A stretch of DNA of 64,000 nt from Pseudomonadota bacterium (GTDB taxonomy: Bacteria; Desulfobacterota; Desulfobulbia; Desulfobulbales; Desulfocapsaceae). The notes beneath the pieces were generated by a model. That model ran no database searches, had not been told where the DNA came from, and was given only the letters and a program-made list of their open reading frames with translations. Within the stretch, counting starts at the first letter, position 1; every line of letters starts with the position of its first letter. A program made the translations under genes and the position numbers. Shown here piece by piece: positions 26,947-35,200 of the stretch. The stretch is from contig JAEYNP010000108.1 in NCBI GenBank assembly GCA_023412495.1, positions 1 through 64,000 of the forward strand. The letters run 5' to 3'.

Positions 26947-27113
26947 TTGATGGACTCGTAAAAAGTCCGATCTACTTCGTTGTAGGTCTGAAACGGCGCT
27001 TCGCTGTACCATATGTACGACCAAAGCGCCGTTTCAGACAGCTACGCCTCGTATATCGAACTTTTTCCAGAATCCATCTCCACGGGTTGGAGCACTTTTT
27101 ACGATTCTATCAA
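26947..27113. mobile_element. MITE-like element, copy A, 167 bp
   Basis: The left end is TTGATGGACTCGTAAAAAGT and the right end, read on the other strand, is TTGATAGAATCGTAAAAAGT, an 18/20 match. A central hairpin pairs AAACGGCGCTT with AAAGCGCCGTTT. A second copy of almost the same length lies at 42713-42877. It codes for nothing, so it is a non-autonomous element. Confidence 0.75.
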
Positions 27114-27322
27114 TTTTCTTCAATGAATTTCTAAGGTGCCTATTCGCCGATGGAGGAGCATCCGCTTCCGAAATCGGCCGCTTTTTTTTCGCGTCCCATT
27201 TTATCACTGGCAAAGCGAGCATCGTATTCCGTATACTCAAGCTTGAACCATGCCGGAGATTCCCAAGAGGGGAATGGACCTGTCAAGTAACTCAAATCAT
27301 TGACCAAGAAGGAAGGAACCAC
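27114..27322. other. Intergenic region upstream of the cytochrome fusion, no supported gene
   Basis: A 60-codon frame on the minus strand (27140-27322) is open, but it begins exactly against the start codon of the plus-strand cytochrome gene and has no ribosome-binding site. I see no promoter I can defend. AAGGAAGGAACC just before 27323 is the ribosome-binding site of the next gene. Confidence 0.4.
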
Positions 27323-29068
27323 ATGAAATACCGGCCAAGACTAGTCTTGCGACAGCTCATTCTATTCGTTCTTGTAGGTATGCTGGGAGTCGTATCCTCC
27401 GTGCGGGCGGAGGAACTCAAAGCCGGGGCGGTCGGGGAGCCGCTTCATCTGGCCCAATCGATTTTTCGCACTGGGACCTTGCCCTCCGGAGAACCCGTAC
27501 AGGCAAGAGTTTTTGGCACTGTGGCGGCCGGCAGCAAAGTGGCCTGCGTGAACTGCCACCTCCGCAGCGGCCTCGGCACCATGCTGGACGGAGAAATCCT
27601 GGTGCGCCCCGTGAGCGGTGCCAGGCTCTACGCCCCTCTCTTGGTTCAGAAGGAGATCCCCGGCGATGCCATGAAACGGACGATGTTCGAAAATCCGCGC
27701 CCGGCGTACACCGACGAAACCCTTGCCGCGGCTTTTCTCACCGGCAAGGATCCGACGGGGAGATCACTGAACGAGGCGATGCCGCGCTTTCTCCTGGACT
27801 CGAAGTCCGCGCAGGCGATGGTAGCCTATCTTAAAAACCTCTCCACGACACCTTCGCCGGGAGTGACCGAGGAGGAGATCAGATTTGCCACTATCCTCGC
27901 CGAGGATGTGAGTGCGGCGGACCGGGATGCGCTGCTGCGGCCGCTGAATGCCTTTCTGGAGGAGGAGTGGAACGCGAGACTTTCGGTCTTTGCAGAGAAA
28001 TCCCGCGACGGCTTGATGGTCCTTGGCCAACCAGCCGACATGAGTCAGTCGCAGAAAGGCCTGCCGCTCGAGGAAAAACGCTATCGCAGGGCGGTCCTTG
28101 ACGTATGGCAGCTGAAGGGACCATCGTCAACCTGGACCGGTCAGCTGGAATCGTTTTACGGCAGACAGCCGGTCTTTGCAATTCTCTCGGGGCTTGCTCC
28201 GGGAAAATGGACGCCTATTCATGAATTCTGCGAAAAAAACAAGATCCCCTGCATCCTGCCGGTCACCGACCTTCCCGCTCTTGCCGAAAACGACTGGTAT
28301 ACCCTCTATTTCTCAAAAGGACTCCATCTGGAAGGAGAGGTTGCCGCTCGTTTCCTGGCACTGGATGCCGGCCTTCCATCAGACACCCCGGTGATCCAGA
28401 TATCAAGAAGCACCGATGAAGGCAGCGTCCTGGTCCGAAGCTTTGCCGAAACCTGGAAGACGGTCAGCGCGGCATCCCTGAAGACCGTCACGCTGAATCC
28501 GGGAGAGCGGACGGGCGGGGATTTCTGGAAAAAACTCGCCGCTGCCCATCCTAGGGCCGTGTTGGTTGCCTGGCTCGGCGGGGTGGACCTTGCCGGTATC
28601 GAGGCGATCGCCGAGGCAAACCAGTCTCCAGCGCTCTTCCTGTCCGCAACCCTGCTCGGCGAGGATTTGCCGGCTCTGCCCGAAGGGATCCGCGAGTTTA
28701 CCTACGTAGCTCATCCGGGTCGATTGCCCGGGGATGGGGATTACACCGAGTCGATCGTATCAAGCTGGTTGCATTTCAAGGGAATACCGGTCTCCAACAT
28801 GAGGATCGCCTCCAAAGTATTTGTTCTCAAGAGCCTCCTGTCGAGCGCTCTGGTCGAGATGGCGGACGATTACTATCGGGATTTCCTTCTGGATATACTG
28901 GATAGCAACATGGAAAAGCGAACCGCCTCCGTCACCTACCCCGCGCTCAGCTTCGGTCCTGGTGATCGCTATGCGGCCAAAGGGTGTTATGTAGTGCAAC
29001 TCGCACCGGGGGATCGGCCTCGCCTGATCAAGAAGGCCGACTGGTTATACTACGCCTCAAAGAAGTGA
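27323..29068 (+). CDS. Cytochrome c / periplasmic-binding-protein fusion
   Basis: A 581-residue exported protein. The signal peptide runs to about residue 30 (ILFVLVGMLGVVSSVRAEE). One heme c motif, CVNCH, lies at residues 75-79, followed by a cytochrome c-like helix ending AQAMVAYLKNLS near 175. From about residue 190 the protein reads as a type 1 periplasmic binding protein (ABC-type, amino-acid-binding fold): FAILSGLAPGKWTPIHEFCEKNKIPCILPVTDLP, RFLALDAGLPSDTPVIQISR, AVLVAWLGGVDLAGIEAIAEANQSPALFLSATLL. Fusions of a cytochrome with such a domain are rarely annotated and the ligand is unknown. It probably passes electrons in the periplasm and could serve the multicopper oxidase upstream (inference). 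Confidence 0.85.
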   Translation: MKYRPRLVLRQLILFVLVGMLGVVSSVRAEELKAGAVGEPLHLAQSIFRTGTLPSGEPVQARVFGTVAAGSKVACVNCHLRSGLGTMLDGEILVRPVSGARLYAPLLVQKEIPGDAMKRTMFENPRPAYTDETLAAAFLTGKDPTGRSLNEAMPRFLLDSKSAQAMVAYLKNLSTTPSPGVTEEEIRFATILAEDVSAADRDALLRPLNAFLEEEWNARLSVFAEKSRDGLMVLGQPADMSQSQKGLPLEEKRYRRAVLDVWQLKGPSSTWTGQLESFYGRQPVFAILSGLAPGKWTPIHEFCEKNKIPCILPVTDLPALAENDWYTLYFSKGLHLEGEVAARFLALDAGLPSDTPVIQISRSTDEGSVLVRSFAETWKTVSAASLKTVTLNPGERTGGDFWKKLAAAHPRAVLVAWLGGVDLAGIEAIAEANQSPALFLSATLLGEDLPALPEGIREFTYVAHPGRLPGDGDYTESIVSSWLHFKGIPVSNMRIASKVFVLKSLLSSALVEMADDYYRDFLLDILDSNMEKRTASVTYPALSFGPGDRYAAKGCYVVQLAPGDRPRLIKKADWLYYASKK

Positions 29069-29076
29069 TTTCTCCT

Positions 29077-29102
29077 GCCGGGGGGCCTGAGGCTTCCCCG
29101 GC
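29077..29102. terminator. Stem-loop between convergent genes
   Basis: GCCGGGG pairs with CCCCGGC, with a small inner GCC-TGA-GGC hairpin. It lies between the stops of the cytochrome fusion and the acyl-CoA ligase, and likely ends both messages. Confidence 0.6.
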
Positions 29103-29113
29103 ACCCTAAGGCT

Positions 29114-30754
29114 TCAGACCGCGTATTTTTCCCTGAGCAGTTTTTTGTCGGTTTTGCCGACGCTGGTCTTGTCGATCGCCGTGACGTAACGGAACTGGAC
29201 GAGCAGCGCCGGCTTGCCCATCAGGCCCCGTTCGATGAAGGCCTTGACGTGATTCACCATTTCCTTGGGCTCCGGCTCGGCCTGGTTCTCCTTGACGACA
29301 ACGAGGGCCAGGGGCCGCTCGCCCCATTTTTCATCAGCCGTGCCGATCACCGCCACTTCGGAGACCGCGGGGTGGAGGTTGATGATGTCTTCCAGTTCCA
29401 GGGACGACAGCCACTCGCCACCGATCTTTATCACGTCCTTCTTCCGGTCGGTGATGTTGACGTAGTTGTCGTCGTTGATCTGGGCGACATCGCCGGTATG
29501 CAGGTAGCCGCCCCGCCAGAGGCTCTCCGAGGTTCGGCTGTCTTTCCAATACCCTTGAGTCAGCCACGGCGATCGGACCACGATTTCGCCGACGGTAGCG
29601 CCGTCTCTCGCCACGTCCGCCATCTGTTCGTCCACCACCCTGAGCTGCACGAGCGGCAAGGGGCGTCCGGTCTTGCAGCGGATATCGACTTCCGCCTCCT
29701 TCTCCAGCTCACGGTTGCCGACCTGGCCTAGAGTTAATACAGGGCAGGTCTCAGACATGCCGTAACCGGCGAAGATGTCTATGCCTTTGTCGAGTGCCGC
29801 CCGGCACATCTTTTTCGGCATGGCCGCGCCGCCGATAACCACCTTCCACTTCGACAGATCGACGCGGGCGAAGTCGGGATGGGACATCAGCATGTGCATG
29901 ATGGTCGGCACGCAGTGGGAGAAGGTCACACCCTCCTTTTCGATCAGCTGGAGAAGAGTCGCTGGGGCGTATTTCCCCGGGTATACTTGCTTCACGCCGA
30001 CGGCGGTGGCGATGTAGGGGAAGCCCCAGGCGTGGACGTGAAACATCGGGGTGATCGGCATGTAGACGTCCCCTTGATGAAACCGGCCCTGCGTAGCAGA
30101 AGTGGCAAGGGCGGCGATCACCCCCAGGGTGTGCAGGACCAGTTGCCGGTGGCTGAAGTAGACGCCCTTCGGCAGTCCGGTGGTGCCGGTGGTGTAGAAG
30201 GTGGTGGCCCGGGTGTTCTCGTCGAAGTCGGCGAAGGGGAAATGATCGGCCGCCCGGGCGAGCAGGGCCTCGTATTCGCCGGCGAGCGGCAGTGAGGTCT
30301 CGGGAACGGTCTCGTCATCCTGCAGGAGGACATAGCCTTTCACGGTGCTGATCCGGCCCTTTATTTGTTCGAGGATCGGCAGGAATTCGCCGTTGACGAG
30401 AATGAAGTCGTCCTCGGCGTGGTCGATGGTATAGATGATCTGTTCCGGCGACAGGCGGATGTTGACGGTATGCAGCACGGCGCCGAGCATCGGCACGGCA
30501 TAGTAGCATTCCAGGTAGCGGTGGCTGTCCCAGTCCATGATGGCCACGGTGTCGCCGGCTCTCACCCCGAGCCTGGTGAGGGCGTCGGCCAGACGGTGGA
30601 CCCGGAGGCGGAAATCGCTATAGGTGCAGCGGAACTTGTCGCGGTAGACGATTTCCTGGGCCGGGTCCTCGGCGACCGGCGCCAGAAAGAGATTCTTGAT
30701 GAGCAGCGGATAAGCGTAGGCGGAGGCGGTCTGAAAAATGAGGTTGTCGGTCAT
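29114..30754 (-). CDS. Long/medium-chain fatty-acid CoA ligase (AMP-forming)
   Basis: A 546-residue ANL-superfamily enzyme that activates a fatty acid with ATP and CoA. Motifs: P-loop TFYTTGTTGLPKGVYFSHRQ, GYGMSETCPVLT (A4/A5), YLHTGDVAQINDDNYVNITDRKKD (A7/A8 hinge) and a C-terminal catalytic Lys region DKTSVGKTDKKLLREKY. The ATG at 30754 was chosen because CGGAG lies 7 bases upstream and family members start near the LIFQTASAYAYPLLIK segment. The frame runs 31 codons further without a signal. It could feed acyl-CoA to beta-oxidation or PHA metabolism. Chain-length preference cannot be read. Confidence 0.9.
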   Translation of the reverse strand: MTDNLIFQTASAYAYPLLIKNLFLAPVAEDPAQEIVYRDKFRCTYSDFRLRVHRLADALTRLGVRAGDTVAIMDWDSHRYLECYYAVPMLGAVLHTVNIRLSPEQIIYTIDHAEDDFILVNGEFLPILEQIKGRISTVKGYVLLQDDETVPETSLPLAGEYEALLARAADHFPFADFDENTRATTFYTTGTTGLPKGVYFSHRQLVLHTLGVIAALATSATQGRFHQGDVYMPITPMFHVHAWGFPYIATAVGVKQVYPGKYAPATLLQLIEKEGVTFSHCVPTIMHMLMSHPDFARVDLSKWKVVIGGAAMPKKMCRAALDKGIDIFAGYGMSETCPVLTLGQVGNRELEKEAEVDIRCKTGRPLPLVQLRVVDEQMADVARDGATVGEIVVRSPWLTQGYWKDSRTSESLWRGGYLHTGDVAQINDDNYVNITDRKKDVIKIGGEWLSSLELEDIINLHPAVSEVAVIGTADEKWGERPLALVVVKENQAEPEPKEMVNHVKAFIERGLMGKPALLVQFRYVTAIDKTSVGKTDKKLLREKYAV

Positions 30755-30865
30755 GGAAATCTCCGAAAGTGAAAAGCGCGATGATCTGATTAATCTTTGA
30801 AAATTGACGGCTTCAAGGTTCTTACCACGCTGCGCCGCAAGGGACAAGTCCAGGTTCTTGGCGAA

Positions 30866-31942
30866 CTACAGGGCGGCGAGGCGAGACCTGGCCATGCCCG
30901 ACACTTCACCGGTCATGGACAGCACCTTTTCGGCCAATTCCGGGGTAAGCGAGCCGGTGCCGCAGGAAGGGGCGATAAAGGTTTGGGCCATGAGCCGGCC
31001 TTCACTGAAGCCGAAGGAGGCGAGCGTCGCCAGCTGAGCCTGCCATTTGGCAAACAGCGAACCCGCCGTCTCCCCGGCCACCGCCGCAGGGTCGCCGGTG
31101 GGGACAATGCCCCAGGCGAGGACTCCGCCGCGGGAAAGGAAGCGGATGAGCGGCTCCCGATAAAGGATGAAGTTGTCGAAATAGAAGTAGGCGTCGAAGC
31201 TGATGATGTCGGCAGCCGAATCCAAGGCCGGGCCCCAGTCGCCGTTGGCGCAGATGTGCACTCCGGCAAGTCCTCCGGCGGAATGGATTGCGGCGATCAC
31301 CTCGGCCACGGCCTCGGCCGCCATTTCCCGGCTCACCCCGGCAAAGCCGCTCGAGCCGAAACTTACCAGGCCCGGCTCGTCGATGAAGATGATCGGCGGC
31401 GCGCCGGCGGCAAAATTCTTCAGCTCGGCCACCTGCCAGGCGGCCTTGCCGGCGAGGAGCTTGACCAGCATATCCCGGAGATCGTCGTGGTAAATGATCG
31501 CGTTGCCATGGTCGTCCCTCACCCCGATGCCGGCGGTAACCGGGCCGGTGACCTGGCCCTTCACGGTGAGCGGGGACGTCTGCCTCGCGGCGAGAACATC
31601 GCGCAGGGCAAAAAAGCCCGCGGCAGTATCCGGTCCCAGGGCGAAGCGGGAGTCAGCCAGCAGTGCCGGCTCCGCCGCCACCGCCAGGTATTCTTCGTAG
31701 AAGGCCGCCATTTGGTCGGCGAAGCCGGGGCCTTCGCTGTCGACAAAGGAGCGGCTGCCTTCGTCGATGAGACCGGGGAAGCCGGTGAGAAACTGGCGGA
31801 TCATGCCTTCCTTCGGCCTCTTCGGGAGCTGCGGCCAGAGGGGGATCTCTGGGGTATGGGCGAGGATGAGCCGCACAGCCCGGGCATGGTCGGTCAACGG
31901 CAGGCTACCGATCAGGATGGGACGACAGTCGGGGGTGAACAT
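30866..31942 (-). CDS. Core MetE / UROD-like methyltransferase-family protein
   Basis: A 358-residue protein of the UROD/MetE-like superfamily. It starts RPILIGSLPLTDHARAVRLIL, has PLTVKGQVTGPVTAGIG, PPIIFIDEPGLVSFGS, the zinc-type HICANGDW (His and Cys ligands) and SCGTGSLTPELAEKVL with a further Cys near residue 332. It corresponds to the C-terminal catalytic half of cobalamin-independent methionine synthase and lacks the N-terminal half. Related short proteins act on methyl-corrinoid or methylcobamide-type donors in methionine synthesis. The substrate here is unproven. Confidence 0.75.
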   Translation of the reverse strand: MFTPDCRPILIGSLPLTDHARAVRLILAHTPEIPLWPQLPKRPKEGMIRQFLTGFPGLIDEGSRSFVDSEGPGFADQMAAFYEEYLAVAAEPALLADSRFALGPDTAAGFFALRDVLAARQTSPLTVKGQVTGPVTAGIGVRDDHGNAIIYHDDLRDMLVKLLAGKAAWQVAELKNFAAGAPPIIFIDEPGLVSFGSSGFAGVSREMAAEAVAEVIAAIHSAGGLAGVHICANGDWGPALDSAADIISFDAYFYFDNFILYREPLIRFLSRGGVLAWGIVPTGDPAAVAGETAGSLFAKWQAQLATLASFGFSEGRLMAQTFIAPSCGTGSLTPELAEKVLSMTGEVSGMARSRLAAL

Positions 31943-31998
31943 GTTCGACGCTCCTTTTGCTTTTCGTAAGGTGCACCCATGCGCACCGCAGTATTGCG

Positions 31999-33129
31999 TT
32001 ACCTGAGATCCTGGGATCGGGGGATGGTCAAGGTAAAGGTGGTCCCCTGGTTCTTCGTGCTTTGGATGTGAAAAGTTCCCCCGAGAACGATGGTCCTCTC
32101 GCTGATGGTCGTCATGCCCAGACTGCGGCTGTCCCCATGGTCTGCAAGGGCCGGCCGGGGATCGAAGCCGCAGCCGAAATCGGTGATCTGCAGGGTCAGA
32201 TATTCCGAGGTGATGGTTGGTTCCACGCGAACCTTTTGGGTGCCCGAATGCTTGCCGATATTATTGAAAACCTCCTGCAGGATCCGATACAGCTGGTGCT
32301 GCTCGGCCGACTGGAGAAAATGGCCGATATGCATCTCCGGGGCGAGCACCTCGATACCGTAATTGGTCGAGAAACTGTCCAGGAAGTCTTTCAGGGCCAG
32401 ATCGAAGCCGAATTCCTCGATGATCGCCGGGCTCAGGTTCTGGGAGAGGTTTCTGGTGTTGTCGATCGTCTTCTGCATGGCCGTCTTGAAGATCGCCATG
32501 GTTTCCGCAGCTTCGCTGTTGTTGGTGAGATCGACCTGCGAACAGAAGTTGCTGAACTGCAGTTTCAGGGCAATGAGGTTCTGGCCGATGTCGTCGTGCA
32601 GGTCCATGGAAATCCGCCGCCGCTCGTCCTCCTGGGCATAGATCAGCTTTTGCGACAGGAGCTGCAGGCGCTGGTTGGCCTGGCGCAGCCTCTTGTTGCT
32701 GCGTTCCCGTTCCTGCAGGAGCCGCTTGTTTTCGGAAATGAGACGCCAGGTCTTGAAGCCCTGTTCGAGGACGATGCCGAGCTGGGTTCGTTCCCAGGGT
32801 TTAAGAACGTAATGGTAAATATGCCCGCAGTTGATGGCATCGAGGATGTTATGAAAATCGGCGTAGGCGGTGACGATGATGCGGATGGTGTCGGGGCTTT
32901 TCCGATAAACCTCCGACAGCAATTCGACGCCGCTCATCCCCGGCATTTTCTGATCGGTGAGGACTATGGCTATATCGGGCTGGGATTCGAAAATCCCCAG
33001 CGCCTCGGCGCCCGATGACGCCCCGAAGATAGTGTATTTGTCGGAGAAATTGAGCTTGAAAATTTCCAGATTGATGGGTTCGTCATCGACAAAAAGAATC
33101 TTCTTCTCCGCACGTTCTCTCTTGGGCAT
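31999..33129 (-). CDS. REC-HisKA_3-HATPase hybrid regulator-kinase
   Basis: A 376-residue protein that starts with a receiver domain (ILFVDDEPINLEIF; phospho-acceptor Asp in VLTDQKMPGMSG; KPW conserved Lys). A coiled coil (residues about 125-165) follows, then an NarX-type HisKA_3 dimerisation helix (DERRRISMDLHDDIGQNLIALK, His in DLHDD) and an HATPase_c domain (LYRILQEVFNNIGKHSG; FGCGFDPR; GMTTISERTIVLGG). It is cytoplasmic, with no membrane segment and no DNA-binding domain. The layout suggests that the upstream membrane kinase phosphorylates the receiver, which then controls a second kinase. The next gene on the same strand, 145 bases upstream, is that membrane kinase. Confidence 0.88.
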   Translation of the reverse strand: MPKRERAEKKILFVDDEPINLEIFKLNFSDKYTIFGASSGAEALGIFESQPDIAIVLTDQKMPGMSGVELLSEVYRKSPDTIRIIVTAYADFHNILDAINCGHIYHYVLKPWERTQLGIVLEQGFKTWRLISENKRLLQERERSNKRLRQANQRLQLLSQKLIYAQEDERRRISMDLHDDIGQNLIALKLQFSNFCSQVDLTNNSEAAETMAIFKTAMQKTIDNTRNLSQNLSPAIIEEFGFDLALKDFLDSFSTNYGIEVLAPEMHIGHFLQSAEQHQLYRILQEVFNNIGKHSGTQKVRVEPTITSEYLTLQITDFGCGFDPRPALADHGDSRSLGMTTISERTIVLGGTFHIQSTKNQGTTFTLTIPRSQDLR

Positions 33130-33273
33130 CGATCCTCCGAATCCGCCAAACCTTCACATCCTGAAAAGCTCACGAAAGGGGTTAGGGGCCGTTACAAAAG
33201 CCTTATCCAGCTCAGCCGGGCCAAGTGAATATAATCGAAAACCGGGTGAAAGTGGAAGGGCGATGTTTCATTT

Positions 33274-35040
33274 TCACAGGCAGTTTGGTTTCTTGGGAGA
33301 AGTCTCCGAGGCGTAGGCGGCACCTGCGCTATCGATTGGGGGAGGCGAATATTTCGGCAGTTTGATGGTGAAGACCGTTCCCTTGCCCAACTCGCTCGTT
33401 ACTTCGATCTTTCCGCCGTGCTCGTTGATGATGGAATAGCAGATGCTGAGGCCGAGGCCGGTGCCCGAGCCCGTTTCCTTTGTCGTGAAGAAAGGGTCGA
33501 ATATCTTTTCCAGGATTTCCGGTTCGATTCCCCGGCCGTTGTCGGCAAAGACGATGACGACGCAATCGCCCTCGACGGCCGTGCCGATCCGGATGCGTCC
33601 CCGGGTTTCGATGGCCTGGATCGCATTGAGCAGGATATTGAAAAAGACCTGGGCGATCTGGCTTTCATGACAGAGGACCGGATGAACCCTGCTAAAATTC
33701 TTCACGAACTCGATCTCCTTGCCGGAGACTACGTTCAGCAGACGCAGCGTCATCTCCAGCTCGTTGTTGACATCGATCAGCTTCCAGGTTGAGGGTCCGG
33801 GCCTGGCAAAGGTCATCAAATCTTTCAGCAGCCTGGTGATGCGGAAGACCGCGGTGTCGATGTGGTGAAAGAGTTCGTTTACGGTCGTTTCGCCGGGTTC
33901 TTTGCCACCGGACGTCGTATTCTGGCGGCAATTGGCCTGCAACTGATCGATGGCCTTCCTCAAGGGGAAAAAGGATCCTGTGATCATTACCAAGGAGTTG
34001 TTGATTTCATGGGCGAGACCGGTGGCCAACAGACCGAGACTCGCCATCTTTTCCGTGTGAATGAGCTGCATCTGGGCCTGTTTGAGCTCGACCACGGTGT
34101 TTTCGAGATTGGCGTTGATGCGCTGCAGCTCCTCGGTCCGCTCCTTCACCTTCTTTTCCAGCTGGTTTTTCAGGGACTCTATGGTTTTGAAGGCATCTTC
34201 CAGCTCGCTCAGCATGGTACTGAAGGTGTGATCGAGGGAGTCGATGTCGGTGGTTTTCCCGTTTCGCGGCGGCAACTTGCTCCTCAGGCGTAACAGCAGT
34301 TTTTTCAGGGGCCGGGTCGATTCATTGACGATGACGAAGGTAAGCGGCAGAAGAATCGCCAGAAAGCAAAGACAGATGACTATGCTTTGGGTGAGGAGAG
34401 CCTGCTGCCTAGCCAATAGCTTGTCCGCCGAAAGCCTGATCAGGACCTTGCCGATGGCCTGCTGCGTCTGCCGAAGATCTTTCGTGTCAGTGCCATAAAA
34501 CAGGTCGCTGTTGACGGCTGTGGAAACCGTTTCCTGAAAGACCATGCTGCCCTCTGTGCCGAACTGCGAGTCGTCGATAATTTCCGGATCTTTCCGAATA
34601 TCGCAGTCGTTGTTTGCGCCGACCCTGGCTGCGAGCGGATTTTTCCGGGCATGGATCAGTTCGTTGCGGTCGTTGTAGATGCAGACGGAGATCAGACCGG
34701 GCTGGCGAAGCAGCGACTTGACGGGAGGATCCAGCAATTCGATGCTCTGGCTGTAGACGCCCGCCCGGATATTCTCGGCAAACAGGGATGTGATGCTTTT
34801 ACCGTGGGCAAGCAATTCCGTAACCATCTGTTTTTCCTGGATCTTGTAAAAAAGAAAGTTGAGGGCGACGGCGGCGACGATGATCGCCGCGGCAAGGTAG
34901 GAAAAAATCCTCAGGCCGATATTGGTAAGGAGTACTTTGCTGAGATTTTTGATGATCACGGTACGGGCAGCTGTTCTCCGAGCTGCTCCTTCGTCAGCTG
35001 TTCCTGGTTGTCCATGAGCCCCGGCGGGGTACCGAGACAT
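33274..35040 (-). CDS. Membrane sensor histidine kinase
   Basis: A 588-residue kinase. TM1 (about 42-66, [21 protein letters not shown]) and TM2 (about 222-240, [19 protein letters not shown]) enclose a periplasmic sensor of about 150 residues with no recognised fold. A HAMP-like linker and a coiled coil ([25 protein letters not shown]) follow. The HisKA helix is [18 protein letters not shown], and the HATPase_c region has N, G1 and G2 boxes ([48 protein letters not shown]). It probably controls the hybrid regulator-kinase downstream. The start is uncertain: the ATG has a weak signal, and a GTG at 34959 overlaps the stop of a 45-codon leader frame. Confidence 0.9.
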   Translation of the reverse strand: MSRYPAGAHGQPGTADEGAARRTAARTVIIKNLSKVLLTNIGLRIFSYLAAAIIVAAVALNFLFYKIQEKQMVTELLAHGKSITSLFAENIRAGVYSQSIELLDPPVKSLLRQPGLISVCIYNDRNELIHARKNPLAARVGANNDCDIRKDPEIIDDSQFGTEGSMVFQETVSTAVNSDLFYGTDTKDLRQTQQAIGKVLIRLSADKLLARQQALLTQSIVICLCFLAILLPLTFVIVNESTRPLKKLLLRLRSKLPPRNGKTTDIDSLDHTFSTMLSELEDAFKTIESLKNQLEKKVKERTEELQRINANLENTVVELKQAQMQLIHTEKMASLGLLATGLAHEINNSLVMITGSFFPLRKAIDQLQANCRQNTTSGGKEPGETTVNELFHHIDTAVFRITRLLKDLMTFARPGPSTWKLIDVNNELEMTLRLLNVVSGKEIEFVKNFSRVHPVLCHESQIAQVFFNILLNAIQAIETRGRIRIGTAVEGDCVVIVFADNGRGIEPEILEKIFDPFFTTKETGSGTGLGLSICYSIINEHGGKIEVTSELGKGTVFTIKLPKYSPPPIDSAGAAYASETSPKKPNCL

Positions 35041-35093
35041 GCCGAAGATTTCCAGTTATCATACTCACGAGCGGGGAGCAATAGAAGTTGCAC
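34956..35093 (-). CDS. Possible 45-residue leader frame ahead of the sensor kinase
   Basis: A short frame from GTG 35093 ends in a TGA that overlaps the in-frame kinase GTG at 34959 (CCGTGA). It reads [20 protein letters not shown] in its first half and [15 protein letters not shown] in its second, a protein-like composition. Its own ribosome-binding site is poor. It may be a regulatory leader peptide or a chance frame. Confidence 0.25.
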   Translation of the reverse strand: MQLLLLPAREYDNWKSSACLGTPPGLMDNQEQLTKEQLGEQLPVP

Positions 35094-35107
35094 GGTTGGC
35101 GGTATTT

Positions 35108-35129
35108 CCCTCCGGCCGAAGCCGGAGGG
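35108..35129 (-). promoter_or_regulatory. Hyperstable hairpin with UUCG tetraloop
   Basis: On the minus strand CCCTCCGGC pairs fully with GCCGGAGGG around a TTCG loop, the very stable C(UUCG)G class. It lies between kbl-tdh and the sensor kinase. There is no downstream T-run, so it may act as an RNA-processing or attenuation element, or block read-through from kbl, rather than a standard terminator. Confidence 0.55.
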
Positions 35130-35200
35130 TTAACCCGGATTTTTCGTGATCATCACGGGCGATTTCCAATAAAGAGAAAGCCGACGCATTGGAATTCGGG

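Noticed and set aside
27140..27322. 60-codon minus-strand frame before the cytochrome fusion
   Set aside because: Its start touches the next gene's start, no ribosome-binding site is present, and I found no domain. It may be looked at again if relatives conserve it.
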